From contig OY811973.1 of the NCBI GenBank assembly GCA_963681505.1, positions 14,615,402-14,679,401 on the forward strand: DNA of 64,000 nt, read 5' to 3'. Position 1 is the stretch's first letter. Every line of letters starts with the position of its first letter. The notes beneath the pieces were generated by a model. The model saw nothing but the letters and a program-made list of their open reading frames with translations. It was not told where the DNA came from and did not search any database. The DNA is from Eunapius fragilis (lineage: Eukaryota; Porifera; Demospongiae; Spongillida; Spongillidae). Both the position numbers and the translations under genes were made by a program. Shown piece after piece: positions 15,039 through 26,032 of the stretch.

Positions 15039-17456
15039 CCCATACATCTCTATGGGAAATATTGACTATCTTAGCATCGAGGTGTTGATGAGACATGCAA
15101 TATGCGTAAACCACTGCACACATGGAAGATAGCAGGAACCACTCCTCTGTCTCTGTTTAATGCCACCCCGAGGATACCTGCTTTGGTATAGGTTTACAAA
15201 GCGATTCAAAAGTAGGTTCCCACCCATACATTTCTATGGGAAATTTTTGACTATCTTAGCATCGAGGTGTTGATGAGACATGCAATATGAGCAAACCACT
15301 GCACACATGGAAGATAGCAGTAACCATTCCTCTATCTGTTTTAAATGCCACCCTGAGCATACCTGCTTCGGTATGGGTTTACCAAGCGATTCAAAAGTAG
15401 GTTCCCACCCATACATTCCTATGGGAAACCACCCATACATCTCTATGGGAAATATTGACTATCTTAGCATCGAGGTGTTGATGAGACATGCAATATGCGT
15501 AAACCACTGCACACATGGAAGATAGCAGGAACCACTCCTCTGTCTCTGTTTAATGCCACCCCGAGGATACCTGCTTTGGTATAGGTTTACAAAGCGATTC
15601 AAAAGTAGGTTCCCACCCATACATTTCTATGGGAAATTTTTGACTATCTTAGCATCGAGGTGTTGATGAGACATGCAATATGAGCAAACCACTGCACACA
15701 TGGAAGATAGCAGTAACCATTCCTCTATCTGTTTTAAATGCCACCCTGAGCATACCTGCTTCGGTATGGGTTTACCAAGCGATTCAAAAGTAGGTTCCCA
15801 CCCATACATTCCTATGGGAAACCACCCATACATCTCTATGGGAAATATTGACTATCTTAGCATCGAGGTGTTGATGAGACATGCAATATGCGTAAACCAC
15901 TGCACACATGGAAGATAGCAGTAACCACTCCTCTGTCTCTGTTTAATGCCACCCCGAGGATACCTGCTTTGGTATAGGTTTACAAAGCGATTCAAAAGTA
16001 GGTTCCCACCCATACATTTCTATGGGAAATTTTTGACTATCTTAGCATCGAGGTGTTGATGAGACATGCAATATGAGCAAACCACTGCACACATGGAAGA
16101 TAGCAGTAACCATTCCTCTATCTGTTTTCAATGCCACCCCGCGGATACCTGCTTTGGTATGGGTTAACCAAGCGATTCAAAAGTAGGTTCCAACCCATAC
16201 ATTCCTATGGGAAACCACCCATACATTTCTATGGGAAATTTTTGACTATCTTAGCATCTAGGTGTTGATGAGACATGCAATATGAGCAAACCACTGCACA
16301 CATGGAAGATAGCAGTAACCACTCCTCTATCTCTGTTTAATGCCACCCCGAGGATACCTGCTTTGGTATGGGTTGTCCAAGCGATTCAAAAGTAGGTTCC
16401 CACCCATACATTTCTATGGGAAATTTTTGACTATCTTAGCATCGAGGTGTTGATGAGACATGCAATATGAGCAAACCACTGCACACATGGAAGATAGCAG
16501 TAACCATTCCTCTATCTGTTTTAAATGCCACCCTGAGCATACCTGCTTCGGTATGGGTTTACCAAGCGATTCAAAAGTAGGTTCCCACCCATACATTCCT
16601 ATGGGAAACCACCCATACATCTCTATGGGAAATATTGACTATCGTAGCATCGAGGTGTTGATGAGACATGCAATATGCGTAAACCACTGCACACATGGAA
16701 GATAGCAGGAACCACTCCTCTGTCTCTGTTTAATGCCACCCCGAGGATACCTGCTTTGGTATAGGTTTACAAAGCGATTCAAAAGTAGGTTCCCACCCAT
16801 ACATTTCTATGGGAAATTTTTGACTATCTTAGCATCGAGGTGTTGATGAGACATGCAATATGAGCAAACCACTGCACACATGGAAGATAGCAGTAACCAT
16901 TCCTCTATCTGTTTTAAATGCCACCCTGAGCATACCTGCTTCGGTATGGGTTTACCAAGCGATTCAAAAGTAGGTTCGCACCCATACATTCCTATGGGAA
17001 ACCACCCATACATCTCTATGGGAAATATTGACTATCTTAGCATCGAGGTGTTGATGAGACATGCAATATGCGTAAACCACTGCACACATGGAAGATAGCA
17101 GGAACCACTCCTCTGTCTCTGTTTAATGCCACCCCGAGGATACCTGCTTTGGTATAGGTTTACAAAGCGATTCAATAGTAGGCTCCCACCCATACATTCC
17201 TATGGGAAACCACCAATACATCTCTATGGGAAATAATGACTATCTTAGCATCGAGGTGTTGATGAGACATGCAATATGAGTAAACCACTGCACACATGGA
17301 AGATAGCAGTAACCATTCCTTTATCTGTTTTAAATGCCACCACGAGCATGCCTGCTTCGGTATTGGTTAACCAAGCGATTCAAAAGTAGGTTCCCACCCA
17401 TACATTCCTATGGGAAACCACCCATACATCTCTATGGGAAATAATGACTATCTATG

Positions 17457-17511
17457 TTCATTGGGACATGCCGAACCAATTGGCCCAATTGGTGCGGCAT
17501 GTCCCAATGAA
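17457..17511. repeat. Foldback palindrome at the satellite A/B junction
   Basis: Two 27-base arms (17457-17483 and 17485-17511) are reverse complements with one mismatch, around a single central base. The left arm is an inverted fragment of satellite B. The right arm is the first forward B unit. Both arms carry the uncommon GGCATG/CATGCC variant instead of the usual GGTATG or GATATG. Confidence 0.9.
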
Positions 17512-20500
17512 TTGATGCCAATTGGGCCAATTGGTTCCATCTAACCAATTGGCGCGATATGTACTATTTAAGCCAATTGGGCCAATTGGTTCCACGGGCC
17601 CAATTGGTGCGATATGTCCCAATGAATTGATGCCAATTGGGTAAATTGGTTCCATCGGCCCAATTGGCGCGATAAGTACAATTTATGCCAATCGGGCCAA
17701 TTGGTTCCAATGGCCCAATTGGTGCGGTATGTCCCAATGAATTGATGCCAATTGGGCCAATTGGTTCCATCCGCCCAATTCGCGCGATATGTCCTAATGA
17801 AATGATAACAATTGGGTCAATTGGTTCTACTGGCCCAATTGGCGCGATATGAACAATTTACGCCAATTGGGCCAATTGATTCCACGGGCCCAATTGGTGC
17901 GATATGTCCCAATGAATTGATGCCAATTGGGCCAATTGGTTCCATCAGCCCAATTGGCGCGATATGTCCAGATGAAATGATGCCAATTGGTCCGATTGGT
18001 TCCACCGGCCCAATTGGCGCGATATGTACTATTTGTACCAATTGGGCCAATTGGTTCCACGGGCCCAATTGGTGCGATATGTCCCAATGAATTGATGCCA
18101 ATTCGGGCAATTTGTTCCATCTGCCCAATTGGCGCGATATGTTCTAATGAAATGATACCAATTGGGCCAATTGGTACCATCGGCCCAATTGGCGCGATAT
18201 GTTCAATTTATGCCAATTGGGCCAATTGGTTCCACCGGCCCAATTGGTGCGGTATGTCCCAATGAATTGATGCCAATTGGGCCAATTGGTTCCATTGGCC
18301 CAATTGGTGCGATATGAACTATTTATGCCAATTGGGCCAATTGGTTCAACAGGCCCAATTGGTGCGGTATGTCCCAATGAATAGATGCCAATTGGGCCAA
18401 TTGGTTCCATCGGCCGAATTGGCGGGATATGTCCTAATGAAATGATGCCATTTGGGCCAATTGGTTCCACCTGCCCAATTGGCGCGATATGTACTATTTA
18501 TGCCAATTGGGCCAATTGGTTCCACGGGCCCAATTGGTGCGATATGTCCCAATGAATTGATGCCAATTTGGCCAATTGGTTCCATCTAACCAATTGGCGC
18601 GATATGTACTATTTATGCCAATTGGGCCAATTGGTTCCACGGGCCCAATTGGTGCGACATGTTCTAATGAAATGATACCAATTGGGCCAATTGGTTCCGC
18701 CGGCCCAATTGGCGCGATATGTACTATTTATGCCAATTGGGCCAATTGGTTCCACGGGCCCAATTGGTGCGATATGTCCCAATGGATTGATGCCAATTGG
18801 GCCACTTGGTTCCATCGGCCCAATTGGCGCGATAAGTACAATTTATGCCAATCGGGCCAATTGGTTCCAATGGCCCAATTGGTGCGGTATGTCCCAATGA
18901 ATTGATGCGAATTGGGCCAATTGGTTCCATCCGCCCAATTGGCGCGATATGTCCTAATGAAATGATGCCAATTGGGCCAATTGGTTCCACCGGCCCAATT
19001 GGCGCGATATGATCAATTTACGCCAATTGGGCCAATTGGTTCCACGGGCCCTATTGGTGCGATATGTCCCAATGAATTGATGCTAATTGGGCCAATTGGT
19101 TCCATCGGCCCAATTGGCGCGATATGTACAATTTATGCCAATTGGGCCAATTGGTACCACCGGCCCAATTGTTGCGGTATGTCCCAATGAATTGATGCCA
19201 ATTGGGCCAATTGGTTCCACCGGCCCAATTGGCGCGATATGAACAATTTACGCCAATTGAGCCAATTGGTTCCACGGGCCGAATTGGTGCGATATGTCCC
19301 AATGAATTGATGCCAATTGGGCCAATTGGTTCCACCGGCCCAATTGGCGCGATATGAACAATTTACGCAAATTGGGCAAATTGGTTCCACAGGCCCAATT
19401 GGTGCGATATGTCCCAATGAATTGATGCCAATTGGGCCAATTGGTTCCATCGGCCCAATTGGCGCGATATGTACAATTTATGCCAATTGGGCCAATTGGT
19501 TCCACGGGCCCAATTGGTGCGATATGTCCCAATGAATTGACGCCAATCGGGCCAATTGGTTCCATCGGCCCAATTGGCGTGATATGTACAATTTATGCCA
19601 ATTGGGCCAATTGGTACCACTGGCCCAATTGTTGCGGTATGTCCCAATGAATTGATGCCAATTGGGCCAATTGGTTCCATCGGCCCAATTGGCGCGATAT
19701 GTCCTGATGAAATGATGCCAATTGGGCCAATTGGTTCCACCGGCCCCATTGGCGCGATATGTACTATTTATGCCAATTGGGCCAATTGGTTCCACGGGCC
19801 CAATTGGTGTGATATGTCCCAATGAATTGATGCCAATTGGGGCAATTGGTTCCATCGGCCCAATTGGCGCGATATGTTCTAATGAAATGATACCAATTGG
19901 GCCAATTGGTTTCGCCGGCCAATTGGCGCGATATGTACTATTTATGCCAATTGGGCCAATTGGTTCCACGGGCCCAATTGGTGCGATATGTCCCAATGGA
20001 TTGATGCCAATTGGGCCACTTGGTTCCATCGTCCCAATTGGCGCGATATGTACAATTTATGCCATTTGGGCCAATTAGTTCCACCGGCCCCATTGGTGCG
20101 GTATGTCCCAATGAATTGATGCCAATTGGGCCAATTGGTTCCATTGGCCCAATTGGTGCGATATGAACTATTTATGCCAATTGGGCCAATTGTTTCAACG
20201 GGCCCTATTGGTACGGTATGTCCCAATGAATTGATGCCAATTGGGCCAATTGGTTCCATCGGCCCAATTGGCGCGATATATACAATTTATGCCAATTGGG
20301 CCCAATTGGTTCCACAGGCCCAATTGCTGCGGTATGTCCCTATGAATTGATGCCAATTGGGCCAAATGGTTCCATCGGCCCAATTGGCGCGATATGTCCT
20401 AACGAAATGATGCCAAATGGACCAATTGGTTCCAACGGCCCAATTGGCGCGATGTGTACTATTTATGCCAATTGGGCCAATTGGTTCCACGGGCCCAATT

Positions 20501-22307
20501 GGTGTGATATGTCCCAATGAATTGATGCCAATTGGGGCAATTGGTTCCATCGGCCCAATTGGCGCGATATGTTCTAATGAAATGATAACAATTGGGCCAA
20601 TTGGTTCCATCGGCCCAATTGGCGCGATATGTACAATTTATGCCAATTGGGCCAATTGGTACCACCGGCCCAATTGTTGCGGTATGTCCCAATGAATTGG
20701 TGCCAATTGGGCCAATTGGTTCCACCGGCCCAATTGGCGCGATATGAACAATTTACGCCAATTGAGCCATATGGTTCCACGGGCCCAATTGGTGCGATAT
20801 GTCCCAATGAATTGATGCTAATTGGGCCAATTGGTTCCACCGGCCCAATTGGCGCGATATGAACAATTTACGCAAATTGGGCAAATTGGTTCCACAGGCC
20901 CAATTGGTGCGGTATGTCCCAATGAATAGATGCCAATTGGGCTAATTGGTTCCATCGGCCCAATTGGCGGGATATGTCCTAATGAAATGATGCCATTTGG
21001 GCCAATTGTTTCCACCGGCCCAATTGGCGCGATATGTACTATTTATGCCAATTGGGCCAATTGGTTCCACTGGCCCAATTGGTGCAATATATCCCAATGA
21101 ATTGATGCCAATTGGGCCAATTGGTTCCATCGGCCCAATTGTCGCGATATGTACAATTTATGCCAATTGGGCCAATTGGTTCCACCGGCCCAATTGGTGC
21201 GGTATGTCCCAATGAATTGATGCCAATTGGGCCAATTGGTTCCATCTAACCAATTGGCGCGATATGTACTATTTATGCCAATTGGGCCAATTGGTTCCAC
21301 GGGCCCAATTGGTGCGATATTTTCTAATGAAATGATACCAATTGGGCCAATTGCTTCCGCCGGCCCAATTGGCACGATATGTACTATTTATGCCAATTGG
21401 GCCTATTGGTTCCACGGGCCCAATTGGTGCGATATGTCCCAATGGATTGATGCCAATTGGGCAAATTGGTTCCATCCGCCCAATTGGTGCGATATGTCCT
21501 AATGAAATGATGCCAATTGGGCCTATTGGTTCCACCGGCCCAATTGGCGCGATATGAACAATTTACGCCAATTGGGCCAATTGGTTCCACGGGCCCAATT
21601 GGTGCGATATGTCCCAATGAATTGATGCCAATTGGGCCAAATGGTTCCATCGGCCCAATTGGCGCGATATTTTCTAATGAAATGATAACAATTGGGCCAA
21701 TTGGTTCCGCCGGCCCAATTGGCGCGATATGTACTATTTATGCCAATTGGGCCAATTGGTTCCACGGGCCCAATTGGTGCGATATATCCCAATAGATTGA
21801 TGCCAATTGGGCCCCTTGGTTCCATGGGCCCAATTGGCGCGATATGTACAATTTATGCCAATAGGGCCAATTGGCTCCACCGGCCCAATTGGTGCGGTAT
21901 GTCCCAATGAATTGATGCCAATTGGGCCAATTGGTTCCATTGGCCCAATTGGTGCGATATGAACTATTCATGTCAATTGGGCGAATTGGTTCAACAGGCC
22001 CAATTGGTGCGGTATGTCCCAATGAATAGATGCCAATTGGGCCAGTTGGTTCCATCGGCCCAATTGGCGGGATATGTTCTAATGAAATGATGCCATTTGG
22101 GCCAATTGGTTCCGCCGGCCCAATTGGCGCGATATGTACTGTTTATGCCAATTGGGCCAATTGGTTCCGCCGGCCCAATTGGCGCGATGTGTACTGTTTA
22201 TGCCAATTGGGCCAATTGGTTCCATCGGCCCAATTGGCGCGATATGTACAATTTATGCCAATTGGGCCAATTGGTATCACCGGCCCAATTGTTGCGGTAT
22301 GTCCCAA

Positions 22308-22390
22308 TGGGCCCGTGGAACCAATTGGCCCAATTGGCATTAATTCATCATGAATTAATGCCAATTGGGCCAATTGGTTCCACGGGCCCA
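22308..22390. repeat. 83-bp perfect palindrome inside satellite B
   Basis: Two 41-base arms are perfect reverse complements around base 22349. The left arm (22308-22348) is B sequence in inverted orientation and the right arm is B in forward orientation. Both arms contain the uncommon AATTAATGCC form instead of AATTGATGCC. One base beyond the arms the symmetry continues after a single-base gap. Confidence 0.93.
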
Positions 22391-22941
22391 ATTGGTGCGA
22401 TATGTCCCAATGAATTGATGCCAATTGGGTACATTGGTTCCATCGGCCCAATTGGCGCGATATGTACAATTTATGCCAATTGGGCCAATTGGTTCCACCG
22501 GCCCAATTGGTGTGGTATGTCCCAATGAATTGATGCCAATTGGGCCAATTGGTTCCACCGGCCCAATTGGCGCGACATGTACTATTTATGCCAATTGGGC
22601 CAATTGGTTCCACGGGCGCGATTGGTGAGATATGTCCCATTGAATTGATGCCACTTGGGCCAATTGGTTCCATTGGCCATATTGGTGCGATATGCACTAT
22701 TTATGCCAATTGGGCCAATTGGTTCCACCGACCCAATTGGCGCGATATGTACTATTTATGCCAATTGGTTCCACGGGCCCAATTGGTGCGATATGTGCCA
22801 ATAAATTATTGCCAATTGGGCCAATTGGTTCCATTGGCCCAATTGGTGCGATATGAACTATTTATGCCAATTGGGCCAATTGGTTCAACAGGCCGAATTG
22901 GTGCGGTATGTCCCAATGAATTGATGCCAATTGGGCCAATT

Positions 22942-23768
22942 GGTTCCATCGGCCCAATTGGCGCGATATGCGTAATGAAATGATGCCATTTGGGCCAAGT
23001 GGTTCTACCGGCCGAATTGGTGCGATATGAACAATGTATGCCAATTGGGTCAATTGGTTCCACCGGCCCAATTGGTCCGGTATGTCCCAATGAATTGATG
23101 CCAATTGGGCCAATTGGTTCCATGGGCCCAATTGGCGCAATATGTACAATTTATGCCAATTGGGCCAATTGGTTCCAATGGCCCAATTGGTGTGATATGT
23201 CTTAATGAATTGATGCCAATTGGGCCAATTGGTTCCATGGGCCTAATTGGCGCGACATATACTATTTATGCCAATTGGGCCACTTGGTTCCACGGGAGCA
23301 ATTGGTGACATGTCCCATTGAATTGATGCCAATTGGGCCAATTGGTTCCATCGGCCCAATTGGCGCAATATGAACAATTTATGCCAATTGGGCCAATTGG
23401 TTCCACCGTCCCAATTGTTGCAGTATGTCCCAATGACTTGATGCCAATTGGGCCAATTGGTTCCACCGGCCCAATTGGCGCGATATGTACTATTTTGGCC
23501 CAATTAGTGAGATATGTCCCAATGAATTGATACCAATTAGGCCAATTGGTTCCATCGGCCCAATTGGCGCAATAAGTGCAATTTATGCCAATCGGTCCAA
23601 TTGGTTCCAATGGCCCAATTGGTGCGATATATTGATGCCAATTGGGCCAATAGGTTCCATCGGCCCAATTTTGCGCGATATGTATAATTTATGCCAATTG
23701 GGCCAATTGGTTCCACCGGCCCAATTGGTGCGATATGTCCCAATGAATTGATGCCAATTGGGCCAATT
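22942..23768 (+). repeat. 827-bp tandem duplication in satellite B, copy 1 (holds the empty transposon site)
   Basis: Positions 22990, 23050, 23105 and 23243 recur 827 bp downstream with no difference seen. Bases 23501-23520 keep the uninterrupted sequence CAATTAGTGAGATATGTCCC. The transposon splits the same sequence in copy 2. The boundaries are approximate because the unit is itself made of B monomers. Confidence 0.85.
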
Positions 23769-24333
23769 GGTTCCATCGGCCCAATTGGCGCGATATGCGT
23801 AATGAAATGATGCCATTTGGGCCAAGTGGTTCTACCGGCCGAATTGGTGCGATATGAACAATGTATGCCAATTGGGTCAATTGGTTCCACCGGCCCAATT
23901 GGTCCGGTATGTCCCAATGAATTGATGCCAATTGGGCCAATTGGTTCCATGGGCCCAATTGGCGCAATATGTACAATTTATGCCAATTGGGCCAATTGGT
24001 TCCAATGGCCCAATTGGTGTGATATGTCTTAATGAATTGATGCCAATTGGGCCAATTGGTTCCATGGGCCTAATTGGCGCGACATATACTATTTATGCCA
24101 ATTGGGCCACTTGGTTCCACGGGAGCAATTGGTGACATGTCCCATTGAATTGATGCCAATTGGGCCAATTGGTTCCATCGGCCCAATTGGCGCAATATGA
24201 ACAATTTATGCCAATTGGGCCAATTGGTTCCACCGTCCCAATTGTTGCAGTATGTCCCAATGACTTGATGCCAATTGGGCCAATTGGTTCCACCGGCCCA
24301 ATTGGCGCGATATGTACTATTTTGGCCCAATTA

Positions 24334-24374
24334 TGCACTTATCAATGCCACCCGGTACCCCCCCCCGTACGGGC
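24334..24374 (+). repeat. Left terminal inverted repeat
   Basis: These 41 bases are the exact reverse complement of 25992-26032. They include a run of nine C and the small palindrome CCGTACGG-like box next to it. Confidence 0.93.
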
Positions 24375-24390
24375 GATGCCGGGATTAGGA

Positions 24391-24462
24391 GGGGATTTGA
24401 CAATATTTGACCGCCGTGACGTGTTTAGGTAGGGGCGGTTTGACATGATAGGGGATTTGACA
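24391..24462 (+). promoter_or_regulatory. Left subterminal repeats (TTTGACA motifs)
   Basis: GGGGATTTGACA lies at 24391-24402 and again at 24451-24462, with CGGTTTGACA at 24436-24445 between them. Related copies lie near the other end. Clustered short repeats just inside TIRs are often transposase-binding sites. That role is inferred here. Confidence 0.55.
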
Positions 24463-24502
24463 TTATAGCCACGCCTAACTATTGTACATGTACTTGTATT
24501 GA

Positions 24503-24712
24503 AAGATTGCGCAAGGGAAAAGTGTTCGAGTGTGTTTGGGAGGCAATAGGAGAATCGTAAAATTTTCAAGTGCGGAGGATGGACTGCCCATTGACAAAGT
24601 GATTCAGACAGCATTCTGTGACGTTCTTGGCGGCGAAGTTATTAGTGTACTGATACAGATAGAAGAGCAATGGGGTGAGCGGAAGGTCTTAGTTGATCTC
24701 CAGGCGGGTTGA
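24503..24712 (+). pseudogene. Exon-like open segment inside the transposon, product unknown
   Basis: This is an open stretch of 69 codons without an ATG start, running from after the stop at 24500-24502 to TGA at 24710-24712. Its residues (for example IVKFSSAEDGLPIDKVIQTA) have a balanced, protein-like composition unlike the flanking repeats. A good splice-donor match, GGG|GTGAGC, lies at 24674/24675 and would end an exon before the stop. No domain is recognised. It may be a captured host exon or a relic of the element's own gene. Confidence 0.35.
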
Positions 24713-24860
24713 GACCCGCCATACGAAAAGTGGGGGGGGGGGGGGGGTGCTGTTAGCTTCAGGCCCGATACAAAAAGCGGGGAAGGGTTAGGGGGCGGCT
24801 GCTTAGCAGAAGAGGGGAAGGTACCTTATATGAAAGGGGGGTTTGCAACTTGCAACCCCC

Positions 24861-24891
<31 letters not shown>

Positions 24892-25027
24892 ATCCGCCTC
24901 TGCCAGGGAGAGATATACCCGACAGGAGTACTTTGCAAGTAATACCAGTGCGCAAAGTGAGCGAGTTAAAAAAAAAAATAGCCAACTCTGTAGATTACGT
25001 ATCACGCGTTTAATGCTGCAGGGAGGC

Positions 25028-25059
25028 CCTCGGATTCTACAAGACCACAGCCGCGGTGG
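25028..25059 (+). pseudogene. Possible internal exon end in the transposon
   Basis: The segment ends at a strong donor match, GGTGG|GTGAGTT (cut after 25059). Read in the frame GAG GCC CTC, it encodes EALGFYKTTAAV and joins in frame to the exon-like segment at 25373. The acceptor used upstream is uncertain; AATGCTGCAG ending at 25021 is one candidate. Confidence 0.3.
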
Positions 25060-25372
25060 GTGAGTTCATATTTATACATATTACGGCGTTAAGCATCCAT
25101 GTACATTTCCATGTACTTGTGGCTGTATTGTGTGGATCACGAACTCTCCCAGCCCTAATAATATTCATGCAAATTCTACGTCGATATCTCGGCTAGTGAT
25201 AGGCCTTTTAGTTTACCCATGCCGGAATTATCTACCAAACAAGTGGTAGATATTGGATAATCTATCTAAACACGTGAGACCACATACTGATAAACATCAA
25301 AATGTCTTTGTATAAGGGTGCATACATGCTCTAAACTGTTACATGTGTGCTTTTTCTTTTCTTTCCATACAG

Positions 25373-25470
25373 TGGCTGTTCCATGCAGCAATGGAGGACC
25401 TGCATCCCTGCAATACTTGTGGTGTGCTGGAGTATACGATGATATTGAGTCTGACTTTTGGGTAGCATGA
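25373..25470 (+). pseudogene. Possible terminal exon in the transposon, product unknown
   Basis: A classic acceptor (TTTTTCTTTTCTTTCCATACAG, ending at 25372) precedes this segment. One frame from 25375 gives 31 residues ending at TGA 25468-25470, including AVPCSNGGPASLQYLWCAGV and an acidic tail. A second frame also stays open to a stop at about 25463, so the reading frame is not certain. Poly(A) signals follow 150 bases downstream. No family is recognised. Confidence 0.35.
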
Positions 25471-25620
25471 TATGTGGTACTGTGCCTCATGTGAGGGTCT
25501 TATTGATGTACCAACATCTGAAACCTATATCTCACTCACTGTTGTATGTGAATATTGTCTTTTTGTGTGTTCTTTTTTGAAAATTTCTGTATATCAGCAT
25601 AAAATTTTGATAAATGTATA

Positions 25621-25630
25621 AATAAATAAA
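25621..25630 (+). terminator. Tandem AATAAA polyadenylation signals in the transposon
   Basis: AATAAATAAA contains two overlapping canonical signals. It lies about 150 bases after the possible terminal exon, and T-rich sequence lies upstream. Confidence 0.5.
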
Positions 25631-25638
25631 GCTAGGAG

Positions 25639-25689
25639 CTAGAAGGCTATTTACATGCATGTATAATACCTGGGACGTCAGCCTTCTAG
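25639..25689. repeat. Small inverted repeat in the transposon
   Basis: CTAGAAGGCT (25639-25648) and AGCCTTCTAG (25680-25689) are perfect 10-base reverse complements separated by 31 bases. Any function is unknown. Confidence 0.6.
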
Positions 25690-25904
25690 TCATATGCATG
25701 ATCATCATTCCGCCTGGCTACATGCAGCTACCGATTGATGAGTGCAATCTTCATTCGCCTGGTCTATTGTTGGCCGCCTCACATACAAAATGCAATTCAC
25801 GGACTCGTGTTTAGCTTCTTCCGCGGTTTGTATATGCCCGTGCTCGCGCATAAAAACCTGGCTTGAATAAAACAGAGCAATTAAAACTATACATCAAAAC
25901 CTAT

Positions 25905-25989
25905 GGTCAAACCCCGACCCCTTAGATAGGGAGGATTTGACAGCATACCGCAGTATAGATTGATATGACGCGATGTCAAACCCCGACCC
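25905..25989 (-). promoter_or_regulatory. Right subterminal repeats (TTTGACA motifs)
   Basis: GGTCAAACCCCGACCC (25905-25920) and TGTCAAACCCCGACCC (25974-25989) are inverted relatives of the left subterminal motif. GAGGATTTGACA at 25931-25942 is in the direct orientation. Confidence 0.55.
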
Positions 25990-25991
25990 AT

Positions 25992-26032
25992 GCCCGTACG
26001 GGGGGGGGTACCGGGTGGCATTGATAAGTGCA
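25992..26032 (-). repeat. Right terminal inverted repeat
   Basis: These 41 bases match the left TIR with no mismatch, including the nine-base homopolymer. Perfect identity suggests recent movement. Confidence 0.93.

Larger units (their letters stand above)
1..17453. repeat. Satellite A array (185/208-bp monomers)
   Basis: About 90 head-to-tail monomers fill this stretch. Successive landmark positions (the GCAATATGAG box at 119, 324, 509, 717, 901, 1086, 1271) give spacings near 185 and 208 bp. The long form (A2) differs from the short form (A1) by an internal tandem copy of about 23 bp around CCCATACATTCCTATGGGAAA. Dimers (393 bp) and trimers (578 bp) of A1 and A2 recur and build larger blocks. 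Short open frames of 60-81 codons recur in every A2 unit but only follow the repeat period, so they are not called genes. The last units before 17,453 are more diverged, as is usual at array edges. No CENP-B box was seen by eye. Confidence 0.97.
17457..24333. repeat. Satellite B array, left part (55+60-bp dimer)
   Basis: Monomers of 55 and 60 bp alternate, giving a 115-bp dimer (repeating landmarks at 19133, 19248, 19363 and 19478). Each monomer holds CCAATTGGGCCAATTGG, then TTCCAYCGG or TTCCACGGG, CCCAATTGG, and GCGATATGT. The self-complementary box CCAATTGG therefore occurs about three times per monomer. The array translates as Pro-Ile-Gly-rich frames on both strands, but these break every few hundred bases and differ between strands, so no gene is called. 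Confidence 0.97.
24334..26032 (+). mobile_element. DNA transposon with 41-bp TIRs and TTA target-site duplication, transposase not recognised
   Basis: The element is 1,699 bp. Its ends are perfect 41-bp inverted repeats that begin TGCACTTATCAATGCCACCC. It is flanked by TTA on both sides (24331-24333 and 26033-26035). The unoccupied paralogue at 23504-23506 shows a single TTA, so the duplication is exactly three bases. No transposase domain is recognisable, so it is probably non-autonomous. A TTA target duplication fits PIF/Harbinger, but its termini usually begin GG. Other superfamilies reported with about 3-bp duplications (Zator, Academ, Chapaev3, CACTA) remain possible. The interior contains exon-like sequence, a G16 tract (24732-24747), a C28 tract (24864-24891) and poly(A) signals. 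Because it splits copy 2 of the 827-bp duplication, it is younger than that event. Confidence 0.9.

Noticed and set aside
2795-17098. Recurring 81-codon and 68-codon frames in satellite A
   Set aside because: They overlap each other on opposite strands in every A2 monomer, and their number simply follows the monomer count. Shorter A1 units lack them.
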